NCBI GenBank assembly: GCA_013151415.1
Contig: JAADII010000133.1
Span: 4,832 to 68,831 of the forward strand
Direction: 5' to 3'
Length of the DNA stretch: 64,000 nucleotides
Source of the DNA: Chloroflexota bacterium
Lineage (GTDB): Bacteria > Chloroflexota > Anaerolineae > J102
Shown one piece after another: positions 1 to 9,672 of this stretch (position 1 is the stretch's first letter; each line of letters begins with the position of its first letter). The position numbers and the translations under genes were made by a program. The notes under the pieces were generated by a model, which ran no database searches, was not told where the DNA came from, and saw only the letters and a list, made by a program, of their open reading frames with translations.

Positions 1-43
1 GCTTTTTTGGTTGCGAACTTCGTCGCGCCAGCTCATCGTCGCG

Positions 44-2131
44 TCAGCGCCCGTGCGGCTCCCAGGCTGGGTCCCATTCGGCCGCGCGATTCGAGGTGAG
101 CTGGCGAAAGCCGGAGCCGTCGCGTCGTATCACGGCCAACTCGCGGTCGCCATCCATCATGATGAACGCCAGGTGTTGGCCGTCGTTCGACCAAACCGCA
201 GGCGCTTCTGAAAAAACAGGGCCGAACAATCGAAATCGCTCGCCTCCATCCGCATTTATGAGATAAAGCCCCCAAACGTCGCCTTCTTCACCACGAATAT
301 GCGCAATGAACTGGGCGTCGGGCGACCAAGATGGGGCCTGGCTCCACACATCCAACGGCGTCATGCGCAGGGGGGTGGGCGCGTCGAGGCTGCCGCGATA
401 AATGCCCGCGTTGCCATCCAGGGTCGAGGCGAAGGCGAAGCGTCGAGAATCAGGCGCCCAGGTGGGGTTCCAACTGCTATAAGAGGCGTCGGTTAAAGGT
501 CGGGGGGTGGTTTCATCGACGCCGATAAGGTAAAGCGCGGGCGCAGGTTCGATGCTCTCGAACAAAATGCGCTGGCTGTCCGGCGACCACACGTAGGCCG
601 TTTGATTGCCGGGTAGTGAAACCCAGGGCCGGCTATCCAGGAAGATGTCGAATTGTTCGTCTTGGAGGCGCGCAAATGCCACATGCTGTCCGTTGGGGCT
701 CAGGCTATAGGCGATGGCGCCATCAGCACTGAGCAATTCGGTTTGTTCGCTGCCGTCGGGACGCATAGACCATAAAGCCAGCCGGCCACTGCGATCGCTG
801 GTGAAAAAGATCAAACTGCCGTCGGCCGCCCAAAATGGATGTTCGTTCCGCCCTTCGAAAGTGAGCTGAATATCGTTGTCGCCATCGCTTTGGATGAGGA
901 ATATTTGCGGGTCGCCGGTGCGGTCGGAGACGTAGGCGATGCGCGGCGGCCGGTTCGGGGTTGCTGTGGGCGTGGCCGAAGGGGCGATGAGCGGGGTGGG
1001 CGCGTTTTCTGGGGTGGGCGAGGCCGTGGGCGTGTCTGTGGCCCGAACGACGACCGGCGCCGCGGTTGGCGGCCCTCCTATAACGACCGGGCTGGGCGCT
1101 TGGGGGGGCGCTGAAGGGGGCGGAGCCTGCCCTGCGCTCTGAAGAATGAAATATCCCGTAAGCGAGAGCGCGGCCAATAAAAGAAAGAAAAGAATGCCCG
1201 CATATAGCCAGGGGCTGGGCCCCGCGAGAGCCGGTTTCTCGATGGGAACGGGAGACGTTTTGGACGGCGCGGCCATCGCGCCCGTGGCCGCGCTCAGCGC
1301 TTGCACAAAGGCTGAGGCCGTTGGATAACGTTGATATGGCTCTTTGGCCGTGACCACGGCCAGCACGGGCGCGATGGCTTGCGGCAGCTCTGGGTTGATG
1401 AGCAACGGATCCGGCAGAGGCTGATGCACATGCGCGTAGAGAATGGCTTGTGCGTTTTCCCCTCGAAACGGCGGACGACCTGTGAGCATATGAAAGGCGA
1501 CCACGCCCAAGCTGTAGACATCGCTGCGGCCATCCACAACGCGGCCGGTGGCTTGCTCGGGCGACATGTATTCGGGCGTTCCCACAATGGTTCCGGTCTG
1601 CGTTTGGTCCGAATGGCTGGCCGCGCGCGCGATGCCAAAATCGGTTAATAGCGCGTGTCCGTTGTCGCGCACCAAAATGTTGCTGGGCTTGATGTCGCGG
1701 TGCACAATGCCTCGAGCGTGCGCATAATCCAGCGCCGCCGCCACCTGTTTCAGTACGCTGAGCGAAAAATCCAATGGCAAGGGCCCAGCCACCCGCTGCA
1801 ATATCTCGGCCAGAGACTCGCCCTCCACAAATTCCATGGCAATGTAATCCACCCCATCAATGTGTCCTGCATCATGCACGCGAACGATGTTGAAATGATC
1901 CAATCGCGCCGCGGCCCGCGCCTCGAAAAGAAAACGCTCGACAAAAGCTTCGTTGCTTTGCAAATGCGCGTGCAACACCTTAAGCGCGACGGGACGATCG
2001 AGGCGCTGGTGGGTGGCCAGATAAACCACGGCCATGCCCCCGCGTCCGATTTCGCGTTCGATTCGATAGGGGCCGAGAAGATCGCCGGGCTGGAGCATAC
2101 GCATCAGGTGATTTTGTGTCCCGCCAACCAA
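44..2131 (-). CDS. Serine/threonine protein kinase with TM segment and C-terminal TolB/PD40-like beta-propeller
   Basis: GxGxxG-type loop (IGRGGMAVVYLA), HRDIKPSN, DFGIA, GTPEYMSPEQ; hydrophobic segment LYAGILFFLLLAALSLTGYFIL; repeated IAYVSDRTGDPQIF / FFTSDRSG / WSPDSQRI motifs. Start may be the internal M at 2098. Confidence 0.93.
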   Translation of the reverse strand: MVGGTQNHLMRMLQPGDLLGPYRIEREIGRGGMAVVYLATHQRLDRPVALKVLHAHLQSNEAFVERFLFEARAAARLDHFNIVRVHDAGHIDGVDYIAMEFVEGESLAEILQRVAGPLPLDFSLSVLKQVAAALDYAHARGIVHRDIKPSNILVRDNGHALLTDFGIARAASHSDQTQTGTIVGTPEYMSPEQATGRVVDGRSDVYSLGVVAFHMLTGRPPFRGENAQAILYAHVHQPLPDPLLINPELPQAIAPVLAVVTAKEPYQRYPTASAFVQALSAATGAMAAPSKTSPVPIEKPALAGPSPWLYAGILFFLLLAALSLTGYFILQSAGQAPPPSAPPQAPSPVVIGGPPTAAPVVVRATDTPTASPTPENAPTPLIAPSATPTATPNRPPRIAYVSDRTGDPQIFLIQSDGDNDIQLTFEGRNEHPFWAADGSLIFFTSDRSGRLALWSMRPDGSEQTELLSADGAIAYSLSPNGQHVAFARLQDEQFDIFLDSRPWVSLPGNQTAYVWSPDSQRILFESIEPAPALYLIGVDETTPRPLTDASYSSWNPTWAPDSRRFAFASTLDGNAGIYRGSLDAPTPLRMTPLDVWSQAPSWSPDAQFIAHIRGEEGDVWGLYLINADGGERFRLFGPVFSEAPAVWSNDGQHLAFIMMDGDRELAVIRRDGSGFRQLTSNRAAEWDPAWEPHGR

Positions 2132-2589
2132 TCGTAGCCAATGGCGGGATCGTCGTGCGGGATGCGGCCCTCGTCCTCGGGATTGTAGGTCTGGCTGGTG
2201 ATATACAACATATGCGCTTCAGCGCTGAGCACCTTGTAACCGTGCGCAACGCCCGGTGGAATGTGCAACACGATGGCGGGATAGTTGTCCCCCATGTAGA
2301 GTTCCATGATTTGGCCGTGGGTGGGGCTATCTGGCCGGGTGTCGTAAAGCGCAACCTTGATGTTGCCAATAGGACAATACCACCAGTCGTGTTGAATCCG
2401 GTGCACATGCCAGGCCTTGATCACGCCATGGAAATTGCGTGCGTGACTCCATTGTGCAAAACCCGCGCCGAAAAAATCATCGGTCACGCGAATGATCTCG
2501 CGAAAAAAACCACGCGGGTCCGCATGGGTGACAAGCTCTTTGATTTCCACGCCATCGATATGGCCGGTGATATTGTTGGTGTGGGGCAT
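2104..2589 (-). CDS. RmlC-like cupin, dTDP-4-dehydrorhamnose 3,5-epimerase family
   Basis: DPRGFFREI, HARNFHGVIKAWHVH, LHIPPGVAHGYKVLS; start chosen at MPHTNN. Confidence 0.75.
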   Translation of the reverse strand: MPHTNNITGHIDGVEIKELVTHADPRGFFREIIRVTDDFFGAGFAQWSHARNFHGVIKAWHVHRIQHDWWYCPIGNIKVALYDTRPDSPTHGQIMELYMGDNYPAIVLHIPPGVAHGYKVLSAEAHMLYITSQTYNPEDEGRIPHDDPAIGYDWLAGHKIT

Positions 2590-2786
2590 GGTGAACCGTA
2601 GTGAAAGAGTGGATTGGGATGGAATGGCGTATTGCGTGGACGCGCGGCCCAAAGCGAGCCTGGAATAGCCAGGATGCTTTGGCGGCGAAATGAATCATGT
2701 TTAGATATGATACCAGGATTTCACCGCGAGATGAAAGACTGGGCCGCGCGCTTGCCCGTTCAGGCGGATGCTGCTAGGATCGGCGC

Positions 2787-3596
2787 ATGGCCACCCACTT
2801 CATTAAGCTTGGCGGCAGCCTGATCACCGATAAAACGCGGCCGCTAACTCCACGACCGTTGGTTATTGAGCGCCTGGCGCGAGAGATTGCGGTTGCCAGG
2901 CGCGTGGTTCGCGATCGAAGGTTTCTTCTCTCTCATGGCAGCGGCGGCTATGGTCATGCGATGGGGCGTCGGCATCGCACCCGCGAGGGGGTGCGGGATG
3001 ATCAGGGATGGCGGGGCTTTGCTCAGACCGCTCATGCGGCCGCACAGTTGAATCGTTTGGTCGTGGCGGCCCTGGTGAGGGCGGGCGTGCCCGCCATTGG
3101 CCTGGCTCCTTCTGCGCTGGCCTACTGCCATGATGGCGAGATCGCGGAGTTTTGGGCCGAGCCGGTGCGGCGAGCGTTAGACGCAGGGTTGGTTCCGGTG
3201 GTCTATGGCGATGTGGCGTTGGATGAAGTGCGTGGCGGAACCATCGTTTCCACCGAACAGGTGTTGGCTGCGTTGATTCGGCCGCTGCGGGCCGAGCGGG
3301 TGACGTTGGCAGGATTGGTGGACGGCGTTTTCGAAGCGGATCCCGCTCGTTATCCCACCGCCCGACGCATTCCTCGCTTAAGCGTGGATGCGCTGCCCGC
3401 GCTGGCGACCGCGTTGGGCGGTTCGCATGGCATCGATGTAACGGGCGGCATGGCGGCTAAAATTCAGCTTATGGCCGATTTGCTCACCCGTTTTCCTCAT
3501 CTGCGCATTCATCTTCTCTCCGGCGAGATCCCCGGCCATTTGCAACAGCATTTGATCCACCCCAACGATTCGTTGGGAACCGTGTTGCACAGATGA
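2787..3596 (+). CDS. Isopentenyl phosphate kinase (amino acid kinase superfamily)
   Basis: IKLGGSLITDK N-terminus, LSHGSGGYGH (His-containing glycine-rich loop typical of IPK), GIDVTGGMAAKI. Confidence 0.8.
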   Translation: MATHFIKLGGSLITDKTRPLTPRPLVIERLAREIAVARRVVRDRRFLLSHGSGGYGHAMGRRHRTREGVRDDQGWRGFAQTAHAAAQLNRLVVAALVRAGVPAIGLAPSALAYCHDGEIAEFWAEPVRRALDAGLVPVVYGDVALDEVRGGTIVSTEQVLAALIRPLRAERVTLAGLVDGVFEADPARYPTARRIPRLSVDALPALATALGGSHGIDVTGGMAAKIQLMADLLTRFPHLRIHLLSGEIPGHLQQHLIHPNDSLGTVLHR

Positions 3597-3698
3597 AGCC
3601 CCATCGATATTTTCTCGCGCGCGTTATTTCCCCATCCACCCCATCTCGCGGGTATAATAAGAAGTTGCGACTATAAATTCCTGCCAAACCCTTTTCTC

Positions 3699-5126
3699 AT
3701 GCTACAAACCTGTCATCGCTGCGGCGCTCCTGTTTCTCAAGGCGAGGCCGTTTGTCCCAACTGCGGAGCGGCCGTGAAACCGCTTCCTTCGCATATTCGT
3801 TGTAAGCACTGTCATCGTCGCGTTTCCTCGAAACTGACGGTGTGTCCTCATTGCGGACGCCGTCTGGAGCCGTGGCAACCTTATCGCCTGTTGTTGGCCG
3901 CGCTGGTTGCGGTTTTGGCGCTTCTATGGCTGCAATTGGGCGGTCGCGTGTGGTTTGGTGAGGTCGCGTCTCGCGCCGCGGCGTTGTTGCCCGAACGCAT
4001 CATCCAGTCGCCCACGCCCCTCCCCATTGCAGAGGCGCCGGTTATCGAGGCGCCTGCTGCAAGCGCGCCTGCCTTGGAAACGCCCACGGCCACGCCCGTG
4101 ATCATTATTTTGCCTACGGCCACCGATACGCCCACCCCGTCACCCACCGATACGGCCACCCCCACGGTTACGCCCACCCCCTCGGGTAAAGGATACGTTG
4201 TCAAGCGGGGGGACACGCTTATCGGCATTGCTCAACGCTTCGATATCTCCCTGGAAGCGCTCATGAAGGCGAACAATATCGCCGATCCCGCTTCTTTGCG
4301 AGTGGGGCAGGAATTGCTCATTCCTGCGGCCACGCCCACGCCCAAACCCAGCCCCACGCTCACGCCATCTCCCAAATCGACTCCGACGCCCACATCCACG
4401 CCGACGTTGCAACCGAAGCAGACCGCGTCGCCCACTGTCAAGGCCAGCGAATCGCCCACTCGCACCGCCACATTTACGCCCACCCCGCGAGCCACGGCCA
4501 CGCCTACGGCCACAAAGGCCGTCGCTTCGGACCCGGATGTTTACATCGTGCAACCGGGCGACACGCTTTTGGCCATTGCTCAACGCGTGGGGCGAAGCGT
4601 CGAGGCCCTGATGGCTTATAACAATATCACCGATCCCACGACCTTGCGCGTGAACCAAAAGCTGAACATTCCACCGGCCAGCTACACGCCGCCCCCGCCT
4701 ACGCCCACGCCCAAACCCACGCCCAAATCCACGCCCACGCCAACGAAAAGTCCAACCCCGGCCATCACGCTGGCTGCGCCCATACTGCTCACGCCCGGCG
4801 ACAACGCCGCGTTCAAAGGTCAGGACGCGCTGATTGTTTTGGAGTGGCGGAACCCGAACGGTTTGCCCGAGGGAGTGGAAAATGTGCTTTACATCGGCGT
4901 CAAAGTCGGCCCAGAACCCGATGCGATCGATTGGCGTTTCAAAGAGCCGGTGGGCGGCGCCACGGATTTTCGCGTGCCGAGTTGGCTCTTTGGTCAGGCT
5001 CCGCAGGCGTATGGTCGCACATATGTATGGTATGTCGAGGCCGCGGTGGTCACATCCGGCGGCGATGCATTCACCTCTTCGCCCGTTTCGCCACCCAGTG
5101 AACAACGGCGTTTTGTGTGGAATTGA
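3699..5126 (+). CDS. Zinc-ribbon, TM, Thr/Pro-rich linker and two LysM domain protein
   Basis: CHRCGAPVSQGEAVCPNCGA and CKHCHRRVSSKLTVCPHCGRR ribbons; YVVKRGDTLIGIAQRF and YIVQPGDTLLAIAQRV LysM repeats. Confidence 0.88.
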   Translation: MLQTCHRCGAPVSQGEAVCPNCGAAVKPLPSHIRCKHCHRRVSSKLTVCPHCGRRLEPWQPYRLLLAALVAVLALLWLQLGGRVWFGEVASRAAALLPERIIQSPTPLPIAEAPVIEAPAASAPALETPTATPVIIILPTATDTPTPSPTDTATPTVTPTPSGKGYVVKRGDTLIGIAQRFDISLEALMKANNIADPASLRVGQELLIPAATPTPKPSPTLTPSPKSTPTPTSTPTLQPKQTASPTVKASESPTRTATFTPTPRATATPTATKAVASDPDVYIVQPGDTLLAIAQRVGRSVEALMAYNNITDPTTLRVNQKLNIPPASYTPPPPTPTPKPTPKSTPTPTKSPTPAITLAAPILLTPGDNAAFKGQDALIVLEWRNPNGLPEGVENVLYIGVKVGPEPDAIDWRFKEPVGGATDFRVPSWLFGQAPQAYGRTYVWYVEAAVVTSGGDAFTSSPVSPPSEQRRFVWN

Positions 5127-5289
5127 GCAAAGCCGCGGTTCAGCTCCTTTTGGGGGCGATGGCCAGAGGAAATTCGACGATCCTCCAAGACTCCAGACTT
5201 CCATTTCCGCTCCGCACTGGCGTTGGAAGATTCGGAGACGTTCAAATTTTGTCTTGTTCACAGGCAAACACCCCTAGCAAACACGGCTC

Positions 5290-6330
5290 ATGACTCGCAG
5301 ACTTGCCGATATTTTGGTCAGCATTGGCGAAAACGAAAAATTCAATTATCAAGCGCTGAGCAACCTTTCAGATTTGAACGCCCAAGAGATGGCGCAGTTC
5401 AAGGCCGCATGGTCGCGCTATTCGTTGGAGCGCCGACAAAAACTCATGCGCACCTTGGTCGAGTTGAGTGAAGAGCGCATCGAATACGATTATCGTCCCA
5501 TTTTTCGATGGGCTTTGCGCGACGCGGATCCCTTGGTGCGCATTTTCGCCATCGAGGGTTTGTGGGAAGACGAAAACCCCGCGCTCATTCCCATTCTGCA
5601 TCGCATGTTGCGCGAGGATGAAGAGGCCGCTGTGCGAGCGGCCGCAGCTTTGGGGTTGGGTCGTTTTGTGCAATGGCACGAATTGGGCGCGTTGGAAACC
5701 GAGTTCATCGAAGAAATCACTCAGGCGCTTTGGGATAGTTTTCAGAACGAGTCAGAATATCTGGATGTGCGGAGGCGCGCGCTCGAAGCCATCGCCACGT
5801 CCAGTCGTCCTGGCGTCGAACGTTTGATAGAGCAGGCGTTTTATATGGAAGAGATCCCCATGCGGGCCAGCGCTCTCTATGCCATGGGGCAAAACGCGGA
5901 TACGCGTTGGATCCCTTACCTGTTGCCCGAGCTGGAGCGGGTGGAGGCGGAATTGCGGCTCGAGGCCGCTCGCTCATTGGGCGAGCTGGAGGCGCGACCA
6001 GCCGTGCGCCCGCTCATTCATCTCATTGCGGTCGAGTCTGATCTCGAAGTGCGTCTGGCGGCCATTGCAGCCCTGGGCCAAATAGGCGGCGACGAAGCGC
6101 GCCGGGCGTTGGAAGCCGCGCTGGAGTGGGAGGATGAAGCCGTAGCGCAGGCGGCTGAAGACGCCTTGGACGAGCTTCATCATAGCTTGGGAAGCGATTT
6201 CGAGCTTATCGAGAGTATTTTGGGCCTGGAAGCCGACCATCCAGAAACCCTCTGGCCCGATGATTTCACCTACGACGATCCGCTGGAATCGGAGCTTCGT
6301 CGCCTGCTTAGCGAACGCGATCCCTGGTAG
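5290..6330 (+). CDS. HEAT-repeat protein
   Basis: Repeated VRAAAALGLG / LRLEAARSLGELE / VRLAAIAALGQIGGDEAR motifs. Confidence 0.85.
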   Translation: MTRRLADILVSIGENEKFNYQALSNLSDLNAQEMAQFKAAWSRYSLERRQKLMRTLVELSEERIEYDYRPIFRWALRDADPLVRIFAIEGLWEDENPALIPILHRMLREDEEAAVRAAAALGLGRFVQWHELGALETEFIEEITQALWDSFQNESEYLDVRRRALEAIATSSRPGVERLIEQAFYMEEIPMRASALYAMGQNADTRWIPYLLPELERVEAELRLEAARSLGELEARPAVRPLIHLIAVESDLEVRLAAIAALGQIGGDEARRALEAALEWEDEAVAQAAEDALDELHHSLGSDFELIESILGLEADHPETLWPDDFTYDDPLESELRRLLSERDPW

Positions 6331-7248
6331 ATGTTTCAATCTCTGGCGCAACTTTTTGTCCAGGTGCTGGCTCCGATTCTTATAATGACAGGGGCCGGGT
6401 ACGCGCTTCAGTCGCGCCTTCACCTCGACACCCGCTCCATCAGTCGTTTGGTTTTCTATATCCTGGCTCCTTGTCTGATCTATACATCGATTTTGACAAC
6501 AGAGTTCGAAAGCGGCGTCATTGGTCGCATGGTTGCATTTGCGGCCGTGAATATGATGCTTATGGGACTGACGGCCTATGCTTTAGGACGAAAATGGGGC
6601 TACAAAGGCGCATTGGGCAGCGCGTTTGTGGTCACCAACATCTTGCTCAACAATGGCAATTATGGCCTGCCATTGAACCTGTTTGCGTTTGGCGAGCAAG
6701 GGTTTGCTTACGCCGTGGTCTTGTTTATGTTCAACAGCCTGGTGGGCAGCGCCATTAGCATTTATTTGCTGGCGCGTAGTCGCAACGGAGCCGATGGTCG
6801 CCTGGCTTTACGACGCACATTGGGCGCGCCCGTCATTTGGGCCATGACTTTGGGTTTGTTGAGCCGCGTCACTGGCATTGCGCCCCAAGGCTCCTTGTTG
6901 AACATGTTGCAAATGGCGGGACGGGCGGCCATACCCGTGTTTTTGGTGGTGCTGGGCATGACGCTCACCACCACAAGAGCGCGGTTGGGCCCCAATCCCA
7001 TCACGCGCTTGACTCTTCTGCGCATGTTGGGCGGTCCTGCGCTGGCTATTCCTTTGGCCCTTTTTGTGGGTCTTTCGGGCGTGGCCTATGCGGTGGCGGT
7101 CATGCAGGCTTCCATGCCCACAGCTGTGAATTCCATCATCCTGAGCAATGAGTTCGAGGCCGCGCCCGATTTCGTGGCTGGCGCGGTCTTTTTCACGACT
7201 ATTGTGAGCGTGTTTACGTTGCCGTTGTTGTTATTTTGGTTGAAATAA
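6331..7248 (+). CDS. AEC (auxin efflux carrier) family transporter
   Basis: Multiple hydrophobic helices, NYGLPLNLFAFGEQG, MPTAVNSIILSNEF. Confidence 0.85.
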   Translation: MFQSLAQLFVQVLAPILIMTGAGYALQSRLHLDTRSISRLVFYILAPCLIYTSILTTEFESGVIGRMVAFAAVNMMLMGLTAYALGRKWGYKGALGSAFVVTNILLNNGNYGLPLNLFAFGEQGFAYAVVLFMFNSLVGSAISIYLLARSRNGADGRLALRRTLGAPVIWAMTLGLLSRVTGIAPQGSLLNMLQMAGRAAIPVFLVVLGMTLTTTRARLGPNPITRLTLLRMLGGPALAIPLALFVGLSGVAYAVAVMQASMPTAVNSIILSNEFEAAPDFVAGAVFFTTIVSVFTLPLLLFWLK

Positions 7249-7352
7249 GTCGAGCGCATTTCTTGTTTGGTCCATGATGGTCGGCGCCAGCCCCTTTTAT
7301 AGCAGCCGGCGGGCGACCGACCGTAGCGTCTGTTCTGAAAGCGATTCGTGTT

Positions 7353-7889
7353 ATGAGCATTTCGAAATCTTCAGATGAGATCCAACGTCAGCGCGTGCAC
7401 CGACTTTTAAATGAAGGCGCGCGTTTATTGCGCGCCGAGCGCGCCGAAGAGGCTTTGGCGCCGCTTGGCCGCGCGTATGAGTTGGCGCCCGATGATCCTG
7501 ATGTGGCCATGACGTATGGCGGCGCGCTGATTATGAACGCGAAATGGAGCAAAGCCGTGGCTGTGCTCGAGAAAGCTGTGAGCCAGCACCCTGAAAACGC
7601 TCGTCTGTGGTTGAATTTGGCCGCGGCTTATTTGGGTCGCCTGAAGCTTTCTTCGCGGCAAGCGCAAGAGCGAGCCATCGAGGCTTATGAACGCGCCATC
7701 GCCATTGATCCGGTCGCTCCCAGCGCGCATTACAATGTGGGCCTGATTCATGCTGAACGCAAAGATTGGGAGCAAGCGGAACAGTGGTTTCAGGCCGCAT
7801 TGCGGGCGAACCCGGCCGATAAAGATGCCGCTTACTGGCTCGAACGCGTTCGAGCCGCGCGAGAAACGGATGGAAAACGGTCATCATGA
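7353..7889 (+). CDS. TPR-repeat protein
   Basis: TPR pattern: AEEALAPLGRAYELAPDDPDVAMTYGGAL, AIEAYERAIAIDPVAPSAHYNVGLI. Confidence 0.85.
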   Translation: MSISKSSDEIQRQRVHRLLNEGARLLRAERAEEALAPLGRAYELAPDDPDVAMTYGGALIMNAKWSKAVAVLEKAVSQHPENARLWLNLAAAYLGRLKLSSRQAQERAIEAYERAIAIDPVAPSAHYNVGLIHAERKDWEQAEQWFQAALRANPADKDAAYWLERVRAARETDGKRSS

Positions 7890-8161
7890 AGCGATTGAAA
7901 GCCATTGTTCATGGCCGGGTGCAGGGCGTGGGCTTCCGCGTGTTTGTGTTGCGCCATGCACAGGCGCTCGGCCTCACCGGAACCGTACGCAACGTCTATT
8001 CACCTACGCGTCATGTCGAAGTCATCGCCGAAGGGCCGGAAGACAAATTGAAGCAGCTCCTCGCTCAGTTGAAGATTGGCCCCTCAATGTCTTGGGTTGA
8101 GCGCGTTGAGGTTGAATGGAGCGAACCAACAGGCGAATTTTCTTATTTTAGCATCGTCTAA
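7886..8161 (+). CDS. Acylphosphatase
   Basis: HGRVQGVGFRVFVLRHAQALGLTGTVRN; overlaps the upstream stop by 4 nt. Confidence 0.92.
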   Translation: MKRLKAIVHGRVQGVGFRVFVLRHAQALGLTGTVRNVYSPTRHVEVIAEGPEDKLKQLLAQLKIGPSMSWVERVEVEWSEPTGEFSYFSIV

Positions 8162-8315
8162 ACCGCCAATGTTTTGAGACCAGGCGCGATCGGGCTTTGC
8201 GACTCATGAACAAAGAGCGGCCCGCGACGCCCATGCGCTGAGACGAGACGTTTTATGGTTTGATTTCATAGCACAGAGCCGTTGGTCTCAAGACGACTTT
8301 AGTTTCAGAATCAGA

Positions 8316-9608
8316 ATGCTCATGACATCTTTTGCCAAGCCAGATGGTGAGAGCGCCGCGAGCGCGACTACGCCCACGGTTTCTTACGATCATGTCGGTC
8401 GCCAGGCGTGGATCATGCTTTGGAGCGCTTTTTTCGCCTTTCTGGTGGTGATCATCGGCGCGCCTTTGTTGGCCCGGTGGTATATTCAGCATGCGACCAC
8501 GCCCAAGACCACAGTGGTCGAGACCATTCGGGGCGCGATATTGGTGTTTCACGCCAACAAGGAGGAGACGTCGGCCGTGGTGGATAGGTTGGAATTGCGC
8601 GAGGGCGATATTGTGCGCACCGATGAAAATGCGCGCGCCAATATCACTGTGGCCGATGGCGAGGAAAGCGCGCAACCGTTGGTTTCGTTGCAGTTGCGCA
8701 GCAACAGCGAAGTCATCTTTCAAAAGGCTCGCGAGCCCCGTTTTCAGCGCAGCACATTGCCGCAGGAAGTGACGTTTCATCTCACATTGGGGCAGGCTCG
8801 CATCACCAGTAGCGCCCAATCCTCGCGACCCCTGGAGCTATTGGTGGAAACTCCTCATGGGCGCATTCGCATGCAAGCCGGCGACGATGCCGCCATCAAT
8901 GTGAGCAACGAAACCACCGAGGTCAGCGCGCGCGGAGGGCGTATCGAGGTGGAGGCGCAGAATCAAATGGTGGTGCTGGAGGAAGGTCAGCGCACCGCCA
9001 TTGTCCTCGGCGAACCGCCCGCTCCGCCCCAGGCGGGACCGATCAATCTGGTCAAGAACGGCGATTTTAGCGAGCCATTGGAATCGGCATGGCAGATCGA
9101 AGCCATTGTGGATGCCGGAGACCCCAGCACGGTGGAGAAAGGAACGGTGAGCATCGTGGAAAGCGGCAACCGTCGCGCGGCCTATTTTGTGCGCGACGGC
9201 GAGCAGGGCATCCACACCGAAACCGCGATCGTGCAGGAAATCAACGCGGATGTGCTCGATTTCGATAGTTTGAAATTGCGCATGGATGTGCTGATCCTGA
9301 GCCAAAGTTTGCCGGGCGGCGGGCAGCAGTCGTCAGAGTTTCCCCTTATGGCCCGCATCGACTTCATTGATGTGAACGGCAATCCTCAATTTTGGACGTG
9401 GGGATTTTATTCTGAAGATCCAGTGGCGAATTGGCCTATTCGCAATGGGGAAAAGATACCCAAGTTTGTCTGGTACGATTATGAATCGCCCGATTTTCTC
9501 AATAGCCCCACCTTTCCCCGACCGGCTAAAGTCGTGCGCATTCGCATTTATGCCAGCGGTCACAATTATCGTAGCCAGGCCTCTGGCATAGGGTTGATTG
9601 CGCGATAA
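8316..9608 (+). CDS. FecR-like domain membrane protein
   Basis: N-terminal TM; EGDIVRTDENARANITVADGE ... SVQLRSNSEVIF FecR-like pattern; start uncertain. Confidence 0.6.
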   Translation: MLMTSFAKPDGESAASATTPTVSYDHVGRQAWIMLWSAFFAFLVVIIGAPLLARWYIQHATTPKTTVVETIRGAILVFHANKEETSAVVDRLELREGDIVRTDENARANITVADGEESAQPLVSLQLRSNSEVIFQKAREPRFQRSTLPQEVTFHLTLGQARITSSAQSSRPLELLVETPHGRIRMQAGDDAAINVSNETTEVSARGGRIEVEAQNQMVVLEEGQRTAIVLGEPPAPPQAGPINLVKNGDFSEPLESAWQIEAIVDAGDPSTVEKGTVSIVESGNRRAAYFVRDGEQGIHTETAIVQEINADVLDFDSLKLRMDVLILSQSLPGGGQQSSEFPLMARIDFIDVNGNPQFWTWGFYSEDPVANWPIRNGEKIPKFVWYDYESPDFLNSPTFPRPAKVVRIRIYASGHNYRSQASGIGLIAR

Positions 9609-9610
9609 GC

Positions 9611-9648
9611 AAAGGCGACGGGTCTTGCAAACCCGTCGCCTTTTTGTT
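9611..9648 (+). terminator. Intrinsic terminator between convergent genes
   Basis: AAAGGCGACGGGT-cttgcaa-ACCCGTCGCCTTT followed by TT run. Confidence 0.85.
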
Positions 9649-9672
9649 AAAGCGGGTTTTGGCTAACGGCGA

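Noticed and set aside
1-211. 66-aa plus-strand ORF at the window edge
   Set aside because: Antisense to the kinase/beta-propeller gene.
4030-4780. Repeated acgcccac/ccacgcc units suggesting a tandem repeat or CRISPR-like array
   Set aside because: In-frame Thr-Pro linkers of the LysM protein; no repeat-spacer structure.
4140-5267. 375-aa minus-strand ORF rich in Arg/Gly
   Set aside because: Antisense to the LysM protein; mirrors the Thr/Pro linker codons.
8175-8290. TTGAGACCA/TGGTCTCAA 9-bp inverted repeat before the FecR gene
   Set aside because: Arms about 100 nt apart with no supporting structure; could be chance.
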